Shown here: in pieces, positions 18,120 through 27,232 of the stretch | Layout of the letters: the number at the start of each line of letters is the position of its first letter | Position numbering within the stretch: position 1 is the stretch's first letter | From: Klebsiella pneumoniae | GTDB taxonomy: Bacteria > Pseudomonadota > Gammaproteobacteria > Steroidobacterales > Steroidobacteraceae | Direction: 5' to 3' | DNA length: 64,000 nt | Assembly (NCBI GenBank): GCA_945873095.1 | Contig: CAMCBU010000009.1 | Location: 1-64,000, forward strand | Notes under the pieces: generated by a model | Databases searched by the model: none | The model's input: only the letters and a program-made list of their open reading frames with translations | What the model was told of the DNA's origin: nothing | Made by a program: the position numbers and the translations under genes

Positions 18120-18848
18120 TCAGGTTCGCGCAGCCGACATCACCGCCTTCATCTCGCGTACCGCGGCTGCAAAGCCGATGAAGATCGCTCGACCGACGAT
18201 GGCGTGACCGATGTTCAGTTCCGTGATTTCCTCAATCGCTGCCACGGCAGCGACGTTGTCGCAGTTGAGTCCGTGACCTGCGTGTACCTCAAGACCAAGC
18301 GATGCCGCAAGTGCCGCACTCTCGCGCAAACGGTCGAGCTCATACGCCTGCGCGGTACCACTCATCTCGCAGTATCGACCCGTGTGCAGCTCGATCACGG
18401 GAATACCGATGCGCGCTGTCGCCTCGATTTGCACCGGGTCAGGATCGATGAAGAGCGCGACCCGAATCCCCGCAGCGGCCAGCAGAGCGCCGCTCTCGCG
18501 CAGGCGCTCCAGCTGACCTCTGACCTCGAGTCCGCCCTCGGTCGTGATTTCGGCACGACGCTCGGGTACGAGACAACAATCCGCCGGCTTGATGCGCTGC
18601 GCGATCGCGAGCATCTCATCGGTCAAGGCCATCTCGAGATTCATGCGCGAGCGCAACAACGGGCGCAAGCGCTCAACGTCGTCGTCCTGAATATGCCGAC
18701 GATCCTCGCGCAGATGCAGCGTGATGTTGTCGGCTCCGGCTTCCTCGGCGATCAGCGCCGCCTGCACAGGATCGGGATAGTGGATGCGACGCGCCTGCCG
18801 CACGGTCGCGACGTGATCGATGTTGACGCCAAGCTCGATGGGCTTCAT
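18120..18848 (-). CDS. pdxJ: Pyridoxine 5'-phosphate synthase
   Basis: PdxJ condenses deoxyxylulose 5-phosphate with 1-amino-acetone-3-phosphate to form pyridoxine 5'-phosphate. The 242-residue TIM barrel begins with [15 protein letters not shown], the family signature, and carries [13 protein letters not shown] (about 45-57), a phosphate-binding region around LFIDPD, and the closing [10 protein letters not shown] segment. It starts one base after the recO stop, as in other gammaproteobacterial recO-pdxJ pairs. Length is normal. Confidence 0.97.
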   Translation of the reverse strand: MKPIELGVNIDHVATVRQARRIHYPDPVQAALIAEEAGADNITLHLREDRRHIQDDDVERLRPLLRSRMNLEMALTDEMLAIAQRIKPADCCLVPERRAEITTEGGLEVRGQLERLRESGALLAAAGIRVALFIDPDPVQIEATARIGIPVIELHTGRYCEMSGTAQAYELDRLRESAALAASLGLEVHAGHGLNCDNVAAVAAIEEITELNIGHAIVGRAIFIGFAAAVREMKAVMSAART

Positions 18849-18849
18849 G

Positions 18850-19590
18850 TCAGTCCTCTTTTGATCGACGAGCGACGGCTCGGGCCACCGTTCGCGTTTG
18901 CAATTCGCGACCGTCGAGTGCGTGATCGAGCGCCATTCGCAGGATGCGCTTGGCAGGCTCCAATACGGTCTCGTCGGTGTAGTCGTCGGCAGCGATGGCG
19001 AGCAGAGCGCGCCCTTCGAAGACCTTGCCGCCTGTCTCGCCGGTCACTTGCACGAAACCGAGATCAGGGTGGAAATGATAATACGCACCGGCTTGCAGTG
19101 CGCCGCCCTCACGCGCCACGTGCTCGAACTCGATGCCATACCCGAGCAGTTCGAGCAGCTGCCGCTCAAAGCGACGCAAACTCGCCTCGACGGCAGCCGC
19201 TGTTCGCAGCTGCGCCAACGTGCGATCGTAAAGATCGAAGACGAGTGGCTGCGGATCCAACCGAACCGTGAGCTTCAGCAGCAACTCGTTGAGGTACCAC
19301 GCGGACATCATCGCGGCTGCGGGTAATTCCGGCAGTGTGTCCGCCGGTTCGCGCTCTGCTTGGGTGAGTTGGCCCGCATCCCCGCTGCCGCTCCACGCCA
19401 CCAGCAAGCGGCGAAACGGCTGCAGAGTCGATGCATGACGGCCTTTGCCGCCGCGAACGCCGCGAGCGAACAACGTCAACCGACCTTGCTCGCGACTGAA
19501 TACCTCGAGCATCCGGCTCGTATCGCGCCACGGCTTATGGTGCAGCAGATAGGCCGTGGTGAGATCGACGCGTCGAGTGCCGCGCGCCAT
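18850..19590 (-). CDS. recO: DNA repair protein RecO
   Basis: RecO acts with RecF and RecR to load RecA on SSB-coated gaps. The 246-residue protein has an N-terminal OB fold (about 8-85, with [11 protein letters not shown] and [10 protein letters not shown]) followed by a helical C-terminal domain. The zinc-finger cysteines seen in Gram-positive RecO are absent, as in most gammaproteobacterial versions. It lies 6 bp after era and 1 bp before pdxJ, the usual rnc-era-recO-pdxJ order. Confidence 0.94.
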   Translation of the reverse strand: MARGTRRVDLTTAYLLHHKPWRDTSRMLEVFSREQGRLTLFARGVRGGKGRHASTLQPFRRLLVAWSGSGDAGQLTQAEREPADTLPELPAAAMMSAWYLNELLLKLTVRLDPQPLVFDLYDRTLAQLRTAAAVEASLRRFERQLLELLGYGIEFEHVAREGGALQAGAYYHFHPDLGFVQVTGETGGKVFEGRALLAIAADDYTDETVLEPAKRILRMALDHALDGRELQTRTVARAVARRSKED

Positions 19591-19596
19591 TCGCAG

Positions 19597-20493
19597 TCAC
19601 TCGAGGCCGAGCGAACGCAGCGCCTGTGCGTTGTCGGCCCAGTTCTCGCGCACCTTGACCCAGAGCTCAAGATGGCAACGGCCACCGAGCAAGGCCACGA
19701 TCTCACGGCGCGCCGAGCTGCCGACCCGTTTGAGGCGCGCACCACCGGCGCCGATGACGATCGGCTTTTGTCCCTCGCGATCGACCCAGATCACGGCGTG
19801 GATCACCTGTCGATCTTCCTCTAGCGCCATCTTTTCGATCTCCACCGCGATGCCGTAAGGCACCTCTTGGTTGAGCTCGAGCGTCAGCTTCTCGCGGATG
19901 ATTTCGGTGATCCGAAACTTCAGATCGCGATCGGTGCGATCGTCCTCGTCGAAGAGCTGCGGCGACTCCGGCAAGTGCTTGGCGATCGTCGCGATCAACG
20001 GCTCGAGGTTATCGCCCTGCTTGGACGAAACCGGCACGACATCGAGGAACGCATATTTCGCAGTGAGCTCGGCCATGAAGGGCAGCAGGCGATCGCGCGG
20101 CTTGGCAAGATCGACCTTGCTGATCACTGCAACCGCCGGACGACCGCTGTCGCGGATGCGCTGCATCACGGCCGCATCCTCGTCGGTCCAACGCAAGGCC
20201 TCGACGACGAACACGACGAGGTCCGCATCGGCCAACGCCGAGGCGGCTGTGCGATTCATCGCCTTGTTGAGGGCGCGCTTACCGCCCACGTGCAAACCGG
20301 GTGTGTCGACGAAGGCAATCTGCACATTGGGTCGGTTGACGAGGCCCGTGATGCGATGCCGAGTCGTCTGCGGACGTGGCGTGACGATCGAGAGCTTCTC
20401 ACCGACGAGCGCATTGAGCAAAGTGGACTTGCCGACGTTCGGACGACCGACCAGCGCGGCGAAGCCGGCACGAAACGTCTCGCCCGGCGTCAC
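19597..20493 (-). CDS. era: GTPase Era (16S rRNA/ribosome assembly)
   Basis: Era is an essential GTPase that binds the 3' end of 16S rRNA during 30S assembly. The protein shows G1 GRPNVGKS (16-23), G3 DTPG, a G4 written SKVD rather than the common NKxD, and a C-terminal KH domain with VIGAGGARLKRVG. The longest open frame begins with TTG at 20523, inside rnc. The GTG at 20493 is a better start because it overlaps the rnc TGA as GTGA and has AGGGA about seven bases upstream, giving 298 residues, the usual length. Confidence 0.95.
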   Translation of the reverse strand: MTPGETFRAGFAALVGRPNVGKSTLLNALVGEKLSIVTPRPQTTRHRITGLVNRPNVQIAFVDTPGLHVGGKRALNKAMNRTAASALADADLVVFVVEALRWTDEDAAVMQRIRDSGRPAVAVISKVDLAKPRDRLLPFMAELTAKYAFLDVVPVSSKQGDNLEPLIATIAKHLPESPQLFDEDDRTDRDLKFRITEIIREKLTLELNQEVPYGIAVEIEKMALEEDRQVIHAVIWVDREGQKPIVIGAGGARLKRVGSSARREIVALLGGRCHLELWVKVRENWADNAQALRSLGLE

Positions 20494-21203
20494 GATGCAG
20501 TCCCTTTGCGAGTGCTCGCCCAACGGGTCTCGACTTGCGGCAGCAAACTCTGCGCCGCTTCCTGTTCCGCCCGCCGACGGCTCGAGCCCACGCCAGAGGT
20601 GGTCAGAGAAAGCTCAGCCAGTTCACAACGCACGGTGAACTCTTGCGCGTGCGGCTCACCTACGATGTTTTCGACGGAATAAATCGGCAAAGCGTAACCT
20701 CGGGACTGCAGCAACTCCTGCAGTCGTGTTTTGGGATCTTTGAGACTCGCAGCGTCCGGCAAGCTCTCGAGCTCGGCACCGCACAACTCGACGACGAGGC
20801 GGCGCGCTTCGGCGAGACCTCCATCGAGATAGACCGCGCCCACCAGCGCCTCGAAGGCGTCAGCGAGTATCGACTGTCGACGAAACCCGCCCGTCTTCAA
20901 CTCACCCGACCCTAAGTGAAGCTCATCGCCAAGTGCGAGACGCTGCGCGATCCGAGCGAGCGGCTCCGCACTGACGAGGCTCGCTCGGAAACGACTGAGG
21001 TCACCCTCGGAAGCTTTCGGAAAACGTTGATACAGCAGCTCTGCAATGAGCAAATTGACGACCGAATCGCCTAAGAATTCGAGCCGCTCGTTATTGCAGC
21101 CCGAGGCGCTGCGATGCGTCAGCGCCGCTGTGAACAACTCGAGATTGCGCGGCTCGTAACCGAGCGTCGACTTGAGCCAGTGCAGCGGCCAATCGGGCTT
21201 CAC
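20490..21203 (-). CDS. rnc: Ribonuclease III
   Basis: RNase III cuts double-stranded RNA in rRNA and mRNA maturation. The 237-residue protein has the signature ERLEFLGDSVVN (39-50), the second acidic cluster ADAFEALVGAVYLDGG (about 114-129), and a C-terminal double-stranded RNA-binding domain (about 155-230) ending in an alanine-rich helix. The start is GTG at 21203, 13 bp after the lepB stop, with only a weak purine stretch before it. The end overlaps era by four bases. The lepB-rnc-era order is standard. Confidence 0.96.
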   Translation of the reverse strand: MKPDWPLHWLKSTLGYEPRNLELFTAALTHRSASGCNNERLEFLGDSVVNLLIAELLYQRFPKASEGDLSRFRASLVSAEPLARIAQRLALGDELHLGSGELKTGGFRRQSILADAFEALVGAVYLDGGLAEARRLVVELCGAELESLPDAASLKDPKTRLQELLQSRGYALPIYSVENIVGEPHAQEFTVRCELAELSLTTSGVGSSRRRAEQEAAQSLLPQVETRWASTRKGTAS

Positions 21204-21216
21204 GACCGATCCGATC

Positions 21217-22302
21217 TCATTCGATGCGCGTGCCGATGCGCGACCAATCGGGACCCCCGGAACGCTGCAGATCCCAGTTGAACCAAACCAAACTGGCTCT
21301 CCCGACGAGGAGCGACTCGGCGACGAAACCCCAAACGCGCCCGTCGGAGCTATTGTCGCGATTATCGCCCACCATCAAATAATGACCTTCCGGTACCTGC
21401 ATGATGCGATTACCCGAATCGGGATTGATACCGGCGGTCGACTCGTTGCAGATGTAGCCCTGCGGAATGCTGCGATTGCACGACGGCAACGGCGGCACCG
21501 TGATCAGATCGGAGCTGAGACAATGCAGCACGCGATGGGTGTGCTCGCCGAGCGTCTCTTCGGCAATACGCATGTTGAGATAACAACCATCCTGGTAACG
21601 ACCCTGCTGTACCAACGGCACGGGCTTACCATTGATGATCAGCTGATCCTCGCGAACCTCGACGACATCGCCAGGCAAGCCCACGATGCGCTTGACGTAA
21701 TTCACGGTCGTATCGGTCGGGAAGCGAAACACGGCAACATCGCCGCGCTGCGGCGCGCCCACCTCCAAGACCTTCTCATGGATGACCGGCAATCTGACGC
21801 CATAGGCGTATTTGTTGACCAAGATGAAGTCCCCGTCAAGCAAGGTCGGCATCATCGAATCCGAGGGAATCCGATACGGTTCGTACAGGAACGAGCGCAG
21901 GACGAGTAACACCGCCATGATCGGGAAGAAGCTACGCGCGTAATCGACCGTGCCCGGTAGTTCGATGCTTGCCGGGTCACGTCCGGCCGACTGCGCTGCC
22001 GCGATACGCCGCGGTCGTAGCAAGCAGTGATCGATCGCCCAGACGACGCCCGAGACGATCGTGATGAGGATCAAGACGAGACTGAAATCAGCGCGCTGTG
22101 CGCTCATCAGTTGATAGAAGCTTGCCAGGACCAGTGCGGGTAACACGGCATACAAGATGCGCATCAAAACTGGATCTTTGGCAGGCACACCGGCGGGCGA
22201 TCGCAACTGTCGCCCCGGCCGCAGGAACCAATCGTCGATCACGCAGATGAGCGCCACGGGCAGCGTGAACAGCGACAACAGCGAGGCGATCAGATCCAAC
22301 AT
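21217..22302 (-). CDS. lepB: Signal peptidase I, enlarged form
   Basis: Signal peptidase I removes signal peptides from secreted proteins at the periplasmic face. The catalytic serine (S149, in RIPSDSMMPTLL) and general-base lysine (K204, in VKRIVGLPGD) are present, as is GDNRDNSSDGR near the C-terminus. At 361 residues it is long for the family. It has about four N-terminal membrane segments (about 3-22, 48-66, 73-91 and 124-140) instead of two, and an insertion between about 235 and 290 with four cysteines (240, 261, 275, 285). It starts two bases after the lepA stop. Confidence 0.94.
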   Translation of the reverse strand: MLDLIASLLSLFTLPVALICVIDDWFLRPGRQLRSPAGVPAKDPVLMRILYAVLPALVLASFYQLMSAQRADFSLVLILITIVSGVVWAIDHCLLRPRRIAAAQSAGRDPASIELPGTVDYARSFFPIMAVLLVLRSFLYEPYRIPSDSMMPTLLDGDFILVNKYAYGVRLPVIHEKVLEVGAPQRGDVAVFRFPTDTTVNYVKRIVGLPGDVVEVREDQLIINGKPVPLVQQGRYQDGCYLNMRIAEETLGEHTHRVLHCLSSDLITVPPLPSCNRSIPQGYICNESTAGINPDSGNRIMQVPEGHYLMVGDNRDNSSDGRVWGFVAESLLVGRASLVWFNWDLQRSGGPDWSRIGTRIE

Positions 22303-22304
22303 GA

Positions 22305-24098
22305 TTATTTCCTGCCTACCTTGAGCACAGCGAGGAAGGCTTCCTGCGGAATCTCGACCGAGCCGACTTGCTTCATGCGCTTCTTGCCTTCTTTTTGTTT
22401 CTCGAGCAGCTTGCGCTTGCGACTGATGTCACCACCGTAGCACTTGGCCAAGACGTTCTTGCGCAGCGCCTTGACGGTCGCCCGCGCGATGACATGCGCG
22501 CCGATCGCCGCCTGTACTGCCACTTCGAACATCTGGCGCGGAATCAACTCCTGCATCTTGTCGACGAGCTCGCGACCGCGCTGATAGGCGCTGTCGCGGT
22601 GCACGATGATCGAGAGCGCATCGACCTTGTCACCGTTGATGAGGATATCGAGCTTGACCAGCGGCGCCGCTTGGAAGTGGCTGAACTCGTAATCGAAACT
22701 CGCATAACCGCGACTGACCGACTTCAAGCGGTCGAAGAAATCGAGCACGACCTCCGCGAGCGGCAAGGCGTACTGCAGCGACACCTGGTTGGCCAGATAC
22801 TGCATCTTTTTCTGCATGCCGCGCTTCTCGGTGCACAGCTGCAAAACGGCACCGACGTAGTCGGGCGGCACGAGGATGTTGGCGATGATGATCGGTTCGC
22901 GGATCTCGGCGAGCTTATTCGGCGGCGGCAGCTTGGCCGGGTTGTCGACATATTCGTTCGTGCCATCGACGAGACCCACCTCGTAGATCACCGTTGGCGC
23001 GCTCGTGATGAGATCGAGGTCGTATTCGCGCTCGAGCCGCTCTTGCACGATGTCCATATGCAAAAGCCCCAAGAATCCGACCCGAAAACCGAAGCCCAAT
23101 GCACCGGAGACTTCCGGCTCGTAGTGCAGCGCCGAATCGTTCAGACGCAGTTTGGCGAGCGCGTCGCGGAAGGACTCATAGTCGTCTGCATTGACCGGGA
23201 ACAGCCCCGCGAACACGCGCGGCTGCACTTGTTTGAAACCCGGCAACGGCGCCGAGCACGGCTTGCCGTCGAGGGTGATGGTGTCGCCAACCGGCGCGCC
23301 GTCGATTTCTTTGACACCGGCAATCACGAAACCCACCTCGCCCGCCGACAACTGGGGCGCTGCGAGGGATTTGGGCGTGAAGCGCCCGAGTTTGTCGACC
23401 TGCCAGATGCGGCCGGTCGACATCACGCGGATTTTGTCACCGATTTTGATCGTGCCGTTGACGACGCGCACGAGCGAGACGACCCCCACGTAGTTGTCGA
23501 ACCACGAATCGATGATGAGCGCTTGCAGAGGCGCTGCCGGGTCGCCCTTCGGTGCGGGAATTCGTTCGACGATCGCCTCGAGCAACTCGGGGACGTTCTC
23601 GCCGGTCTTGGCCGAGACGCGTACCGCATCCTGCGCATCGATCCCGATGATTTCTTCGATCTCGCGGATCACCTTCGGCGGATCGGCGGAGGGCAGATCG
23701 ATCTTGTTGATGACAGGTAGCACCTCGAGACCCTGCTCGATGGCCGTGTAGCAGTTGGCCACGCTCTGTGCTTCGACGCCCTGCGAGGCATCCACCACGA
23801 GCAGGGCGCCGTCACAGGCGGCGAGCGAGCGCGACACCTCGTAGGAAAAGTCGACGTGCCCCGGCGTATCGATGATGTTCAGTTGATAGCGCTGGCCGTT
23901 CTTGGCGTTGTAGTAGAGCGTGACGCTTTGCGCCTTGATGGTGATGCCGCGCTCGCGCTCGAGCGCCATGGAATCGAGCACCTGACTTTGCATCTCACGC
24001 GCATCGAGCCCACCACAGAGTTGGATCAATCGATCGGCGAGCGTGGACTTGCCGTGATCGACGTGGGCGATGATCGAAAAGTTGCGAATGTTCTGCAT
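22305..24098 (-). CDS. lepA: Elongation factor 4 (LepA) back-translocating GTPase
   Basis: LepA is a ribosome-binding GTPase related to EF-G. The 597-residue protein has G1 AHVDHGKST (12-20), the switch region [12 protein letters not shown]3 DTPGHVDF and G4 NKIDLP, followed by the beta-barrel, EF-G III/V-like domains and the LepA-specific C-terminal domain ending with lysine-rich [16 protein letters not shown]. Length and order are standard. It leads the lepA-lepB-rnc-era group and has its own candidate promoter upstream. Confidence 0.98.
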   Translation of the reverse strand: MQNIRNFSIIAHVDHGKSTLADRLIQLCGGLDAREMQSQVLDSMALERERGITIKAQSVTLYYNAKNGQRYQLNIIDTPGHVDFSYEVSRSLAACDGALLVVDASQGVEAQSVANCYTAIEQGLEVLPVINKIDLPSADPPKVIREIEEIIGIDAQDAVRVSAKTGENVPELLEAIVERIPAPKGDPAAPLQALIIDSWFDNYVGVVSLVRVVNGTIKIGDKIRVMSTGRIWQVDKLGRFTPKSLAAPQLSAGEVGFVIAGVKEIDGAPVGDTITLDGKPCSAPLPGFKQVQPRVFAGLFPVNADDYESFRDALAKLRLNDSALHYEPEVSGALGFGFRVGFLGLLHMDIVQERLEREYDLDLITSAPTVIYEVGLVDGTNEYVDNPAKLPPPNKLAEIREPIIIANILVPPDYVGAVLQLCTEKRGMQKKMQYLANQVSLQYALPLAEVVLDFFDRLKSVSRGYASFDYEFSHFQAAPLVKLDILINGDKVDALSIIVHRDSAYQRGRELVDKMQELIPRQMFEVAVQAAIGAHVIARATVKALRKNVLAKCYGGDISRKRKLLEKQKEGKKRMKQVGSVEIPQEAFLAVLKVGRK

Positions 24099-24155
24099 CG
24101 GTGACCGGCTGAGCCGCAGGAAGCGGCAAAACGCCCAATTATACCGGAGGCACCG
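24099..24155 (-). promoter_or_regulatory. Candidate promoter and leader upstream of lepA
   Basis: The 57-bp gap between the glutaredoxin-like gene and lepA holds a perfect TATAAT on the minus strand (24138-24143). No convincing -35 is seen at 16-18 bp; GGGTTC is the nearest. The leader contains GCCGC-TTCCT-GCGGC, able to form a small hairpin. A start near 24131 would give a leader of about 32 bases. This could give lepA-lepB-rnc-era their own promoter inside the rpoE run. Confidence 0.45.
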
Positions 24156-24404
24156 TCACCGAACCCGGAAAAGGCGGTGCAGCTCAGTGGCATCGAAGAC
24201 GGTGGTCAGCACCGCCTCACCACCCCAGAGCAAAACCGGAATCTTGAGCCCGTAGCGACGCTGCCACTCCGGGTCTGAGTCCACATCCGCGATCTCGAGC
24301 GGCGGCAGGCTGATCTGCGCGGCGAGAGTCGCAAGCTCCGCCGCAAACTCCTCGCAAAGACCACAGCCCTCTCGCGAGAGCAGCGTCAAACGAGCCTCGT
24401 TCAA
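24156..24404 (-). CDS. Glutaredoxin-like (DUF836) small thiol protein
   Basis: The protein of at most 82 residues opens with a thioredoxin-like strand LTLLSREGCGLCEEF, giving a CGLC active-site pair, and has the cis-proline segment IPVLLW of the fold. It matches the glutaredoxin-like DUF836 family, which commonly follows the sigma-E/rseB cluster or precedes lepA. No ATG is available: the frame starts with TTG at 24404, and a second TTG at 24389, with GAGG five bases upstream, may be the true start. The physiological partner is unknown. Confidence 0.8.
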   Translation of the reverse strand: MNEARLTLLSREGCGLCEEFAAELATLAAQISLPPLEIADVDSDPEWQRRYGLKIPVLLWGGEAVLTTVFDATELHRLFRVR

Positions 24405-24411
24405 GCGGCGC

Positions 24412-25482
24412 TCAAGGCGCAGGCGCCGCCGCCGCCGCGGGCGGTGGCGAATTGAGCGGACGACCCGCTCGTCGCGGTTCGTTGGGGACGGCGCTGCGAG
24501 CAGCCTTCAACTGCGAGGCGATCATTCGCGCCGTTCGTAGCGGAACCTCACCGACGACGACCGCCGGCTTGCCATCGATCACCGTCACCAGCGTCGTCGC
24601 GGCGCCCTGTTGCGGGCCGCCCGCCTGCTGCTGCGCCGCTTCGAGCGTGACAGCGGCACCGATGAACACCGAAACCGAGGCGAGCCCATCCGAAAATACC
24701 AGATGTGAAACCGGCCGATCTGTCCCCGGCAGGGTCTGCTCAACCTGCTGCGTCAGACGAAATCCTTGCGGCAACCGCGTCGTCGTCCACACCTGCCGAA
24801 CCCCTGCGCCACTTTCGGCGCGGATGAATCGCGAATGCATCCGACGGAATCGCTCGGATCCCGTAGGCAAGCGGAAAGCCTCATCCGGAATGCTGCTCAT
24901 GAGGGCGAGACTCGCAAACGCAATACGCTCAAGCACCTCACCCTTCGCGTCATGCAGCTCCGTCTTGAGCGGCATGTGCGAGCGAGCATCGATCCAGACG
25001 CGATAACCGTAGCGGAACGGATCGCGCGGCGTCATCGCAATGAAACGCGCGTCGCGGCCCATCAGGCGCACTGTCTTCACAGGACTGAATTCATAGAGTT
25101 CGGCTTGCTGCTGATCGATACGCGGTAACGTCGGCAGCAACCCGCCCGAGTGCGGTCGCTCTTCTGTCAGCACCATTTCCTGATCCGGCAACACGTAGGA
25201 GACCTCGTTGCCCCGACGCACGAACTCGCGCCCCGACCCATCGAGCGACATCAACCGTTCGCACACCTCACCTTCCCGAACGCGATGCACGATCCGCATC
25301 GCCTCGGCGCGCCCGCCGCGAGTGTGGAAAAAAGTGCCGTCATAGCTGCGCTCGGAGAGCGCCTTGTTCATCCGCTCGAGCCAGTCCTGCGCTTCGCTCG
25401 CGACGGCTCCGAGCGGCAGCGTGGCGGCTGTCAGCGTGGCGAGCCACATCGCTGCCGAACGACGCATATCGAGCGCGATCAT
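24412..25482 (-). CDS. rseB: Sigma-E factor regulatory protein RseB/MucB
   Basis: RseB binds the periplasmic part of the anti-sigma factor RseA and shields it from DegS until mislocalised outer-membrane proteins or LPS are sensed. The 356-residue protein has a signal peptide (about 1-28), an N-terminal LolA-like domain with YDGTFFHTRGG and RIVHRV, and a smaller C-terminal domain, ending in a proline/alanine tail. The ATG at 25482 overlaps the rseA TGA by one base (TGATG) and is preferred over the adjacent TTG. The gene order rpoE-rseA-rseB supports the call. Confidence 0.93.
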   Translation of the reverse strand: MIALDMRRSAAMWLATLTAATLPLGAVASEAQDWLERMNKALSERSYDGTFFHTRGGRAEAMRIVHRVREGEVCERLMSLDGSGREFVRRGNEVSYVLPDQEMVLTEERPHSGGLLPTLPRIDQQQAELYEFSPVKTVRLMGRDARFIAMTPRDPFRYGYRVWIDARSHMPLKTELHDAKGEVLERIAFASLALMSSIPDEAFRLPTGSERFRRMHSRFIRAESGAGVRQVWTTTRLPQGFRLTQQVEQTLPGTDRPVSHLVFSDGLASVSVFIGAAVTLEAAQQQAGGPQQGAATTLVTVIDGKPAVVVGEVPLRTARMIASQLKAARSAVPNEPRRAGRPLNSPPPAAAAAPAP

Positions 25483-26213
25483 CAAAGAATCTCGCCCCGC
25501 GCGGGCGCATCCTCGGTCACGACCGCAGGCTCCATCTGCACCTCCTCGGCGATCGGTGCGCTGCTGATCAGCGTCGAGAGCGTCCCGTGTCGCAGCATCG
25601 GTGCCGCCACGGCACTGTGTGCAGCGACGAAATTGGCCAGTTGCACGGGCGCCGTCACGACGGGCGTGGCGCCCTCTCGAATCGGCGGCGTGACATAACT
25701 CACCGGCTCGCTCGGCTTCATCGCCAAGATGATTTCGTCACCCTCGGCAGCGGCCGCAGGGATGACAACTTCTTCAACGACCTCGGCCGGCGGCGCAGCT
25801 GGATCTTTTGCCGCGGTTGTGACGAGTGAGGCACTTTGCGGGTTACCCCCGAAGAAGATGACCACCGCGCCGACTGCCGCTGCCACGCCAAGGCCACCGG
25901 CCCAACGCAGCGCCGGAGCTCGACCCGCGGCCTGCCGGCCGCTTGCGGCAACGGTTGCGGTGACGGTTGCAGCGGCGACGTCGCTGCGATCGGCCTGCAC
26001 GACCGCGGCGATCTGCGGCGCGAGGTGACGCCGCGCGAGCGGTTCACTGCGCATCACCGCACCGATCAAAGAATAGTTGTCCCAACTGCGACGCAGGTTC
26101 TCGTCCTTTGCGAGGCGCCGCGCGACGAGTTCACACTCGCCCTCCGATAGTGCGCCATCGAACATCGCCGATAGTTGGCTCTCGCGTTCGCTATCAGTCT
26201 GATCTGCACTCAT
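25482..26213 (-). CDS. rseA: Anti-sigma-E factor RseA
   Basis: RseA is a single-pass inner-membrane protein that holds RpoE inactive and is degraded stepwise by DegS and RseP during envelope stress. The 243-residue protein has the cytoplasmic anti-sigma domain LSAMFDGALSEGECELVARRL with WDNYSLIGAVMR (about 14-55), one membrane helix (about 103-121), and a low-complexity periplasmic region rich in V, A, P and E. The ATG overlaps the rpoE stop as ATGA. RseP is also encoded in this window (59863-61236). Confidence 0.92.
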   Translation of the reverse strand: MSADQTDSERESQLSAMFDGALSEGECELVARRLAKDENLRRSWDNYSLIGAVMRSEPLARRHLAPQIAAVVQADRSDVAAATVTATVAASGRQAAGRAPALRWAGGLGVAAAVGAVVIFFGGNPQSASLVTTAAKDPAAPPAEVVEEVVIPAAAAEGDEIILAMKPSEPVSYVTPPIREGATPVVTAPVQLANFVAAHSAVAAPMLRHGTLSTLISSAPIAEEVQMEPAVVTEDAPARGEIL

Positions 26214-26818
26214 CCGATCACCTCGCCGCGGCCTAACCCGCCGTCAAAGACTTCACGCAGTCGGTTATCGATCGCCTCGCGCGCGCGAAAAATACGCGAT
26301 CGGACCGTCCCGACCGGGCAGTCCATGGCGGCGGCGATCTCCTCGTAAGACATCCCTTCGAGTTCACGCAAGACGATGGCGTGGCGCAAATCTTCCGGCA
26401 GCGACTCGATGGCGGCATTCACGGTGGAGCGGATCTCCTCGGTGAGCGCCATGGCCTCGGGTGTCGCGGTGTCCTTCATGCGAGCCTGCAGTTCAGCGGA
26501 CTCTTCGCCTTCGGGGCGATCGAGGTCGTACTCGATGGGACTGCGGTTGCGAGCCGCGATGACGTTCTTGGCCGTATTGATGGCGATGCGATAGAGCCAG
26601 GTGTAGAAGGCGCTGTCGCCGCGAAACCGCGGCAATGCTCGATACGCCTTGATAAATGCTTCCTGGGCAACATCCTCTGCCTCGGCCGGGTCACGCACAT
26701 AACGCATGACGAGTTTCACGACCTTGTGCTGGTAGCGGCGCACCAACGCATCGAAAGCCCCCGCATCGCCCCGCTGGGCAAGCTGCACGAGGCTCAAATC
26801 GCTGGCTTCACTGCTCAT
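26210..26818 (-). CDS. rpoE: RNA polymerase sigma factor RpoE (AlgU-type, ECF)
   Basis: This is the envelope-stress sigma factor of the RpoE/AlgU group. The 202-residue protein has region 2 (about 25-90, with DAEDVAQEAF-like sequence EAEDVAQEAFIKAYRALPRF and FYTWLYRIAINTAKN) and region 4 (about 150-190, with MSYEEIAAAMDCPVGTVRSRIFRAREA). The ATG at 26818 was chosen over a longer frame because GGAGAG lies about eight bases upstream and the N-terminus then matches AlgU-type proteins. A sigma-E-like promoter lies upstream, implying autoregulation. Confidence 0.96.
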   Translation of the reverse strand: MSSEASDLSLVQLAQRGDAGAFDALVRRYQHKVVKLVMRYVRDPAEAEDVAQEAFIKAYRALPRFRGDSAFYTWLYRIAINTAKNVIAARNRSPIEYDLDRPEGEESAELQARMKDTATPEAMALTEEIRSTVNAAIESLPEDLRHAIVLRELEGMSYEEIAAAMDCPVGTVRSRIFRAREAIDNRLREVFDGGLGRGEVIG

Positions 26819-26872
26819 GCCGGAGCTCTCCGCCACAAGCGCTGGCACCGGCTGTGCACACATCGCGTGGGA

Positions 26873-26899
26873 GTAGACAGAGAGACTTCACAAAAGTTC
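26873..26899 (-). promoter_or_regulatory. Candidate sigma-E promoter for rpoE-rseA-rseB
   Basis: On the minus strand GAACTT (26899-26894) is followed, 16 bases later, by TCTAC (26877-26873). RpoE/AlgU promoters are typically GAACTT, a 16-17 bp spacer, then TCTGA. The -35 is exact and the -10 matches its first three bases. It lies in the 136-bp gap upstream of rpoE and would give a 5' leader of about 48 bases. Confidence 0.55.
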
Positions 26900-26954
26900 G
26901 CAAGGGACGCCGTTCGGGGGGATATTTTGTCCGCAGTGTACCCATCCGGCGCGC

Positions 26955-27206
26955 TCACACGCCTCGAATGGACTGCAGCAGGGCCGCGAGATCCGCATCC
27001 GCATGCATCTCGCCGGCAATCAGATGACGCACGAGCTCCGGGTCCTGCCATTGCAGCAGCGCCTCGAACCGCGCGAGTTCCTCGGCCGTCGCCCTCGGGC
27101 CGTGCCGCTCGAGCCACCGCTCGAGCAACACATCGAGTTCCCTCATGCCCCGCCGACACATCCACCGCAGGCGGCCTAATCTCGCCTCGGCGGACACGGC
27201 ACTCAT
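26955..27206 (-). CDS. sdhE: FAD assembly factor SdhE (SdhAF2 family)
   Basis: SdhE helps attach FAD covalently to the flavoprotein subunit SdhA. The 83-residue all-helical protein carries the RGMRE form of the RGxxE motif (residues 19-23, after RWMCR) that is essential in the family, and ends in a helical region with LLQWQDPELVRHLIAGE. The ATG at 27206 gives the usual length; the frame stays open upstream inside sdhB, but those residues have no family features. It lies 26 bp after sdhB, at the end of the SDH operon. Confidence 0.93.
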   Translation of the reverse strand: MSAVSAEARLGRLRWMCRRGMRELDVLLERWLERHGPRATAEELARFEALLQWQDPELVRHLIAGEMHADADLAALLQSIRGV

Positions 27207-27232
27207 GGCAGCGGGCGCGGACGATGCGCGGT

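Noticed and set aside
22368-23720. A 450-codon plus-strand frame antisense to lepA
   Set aside because: Same reason: complete overlap with a conserved GTPase gene and shadow-like composition.
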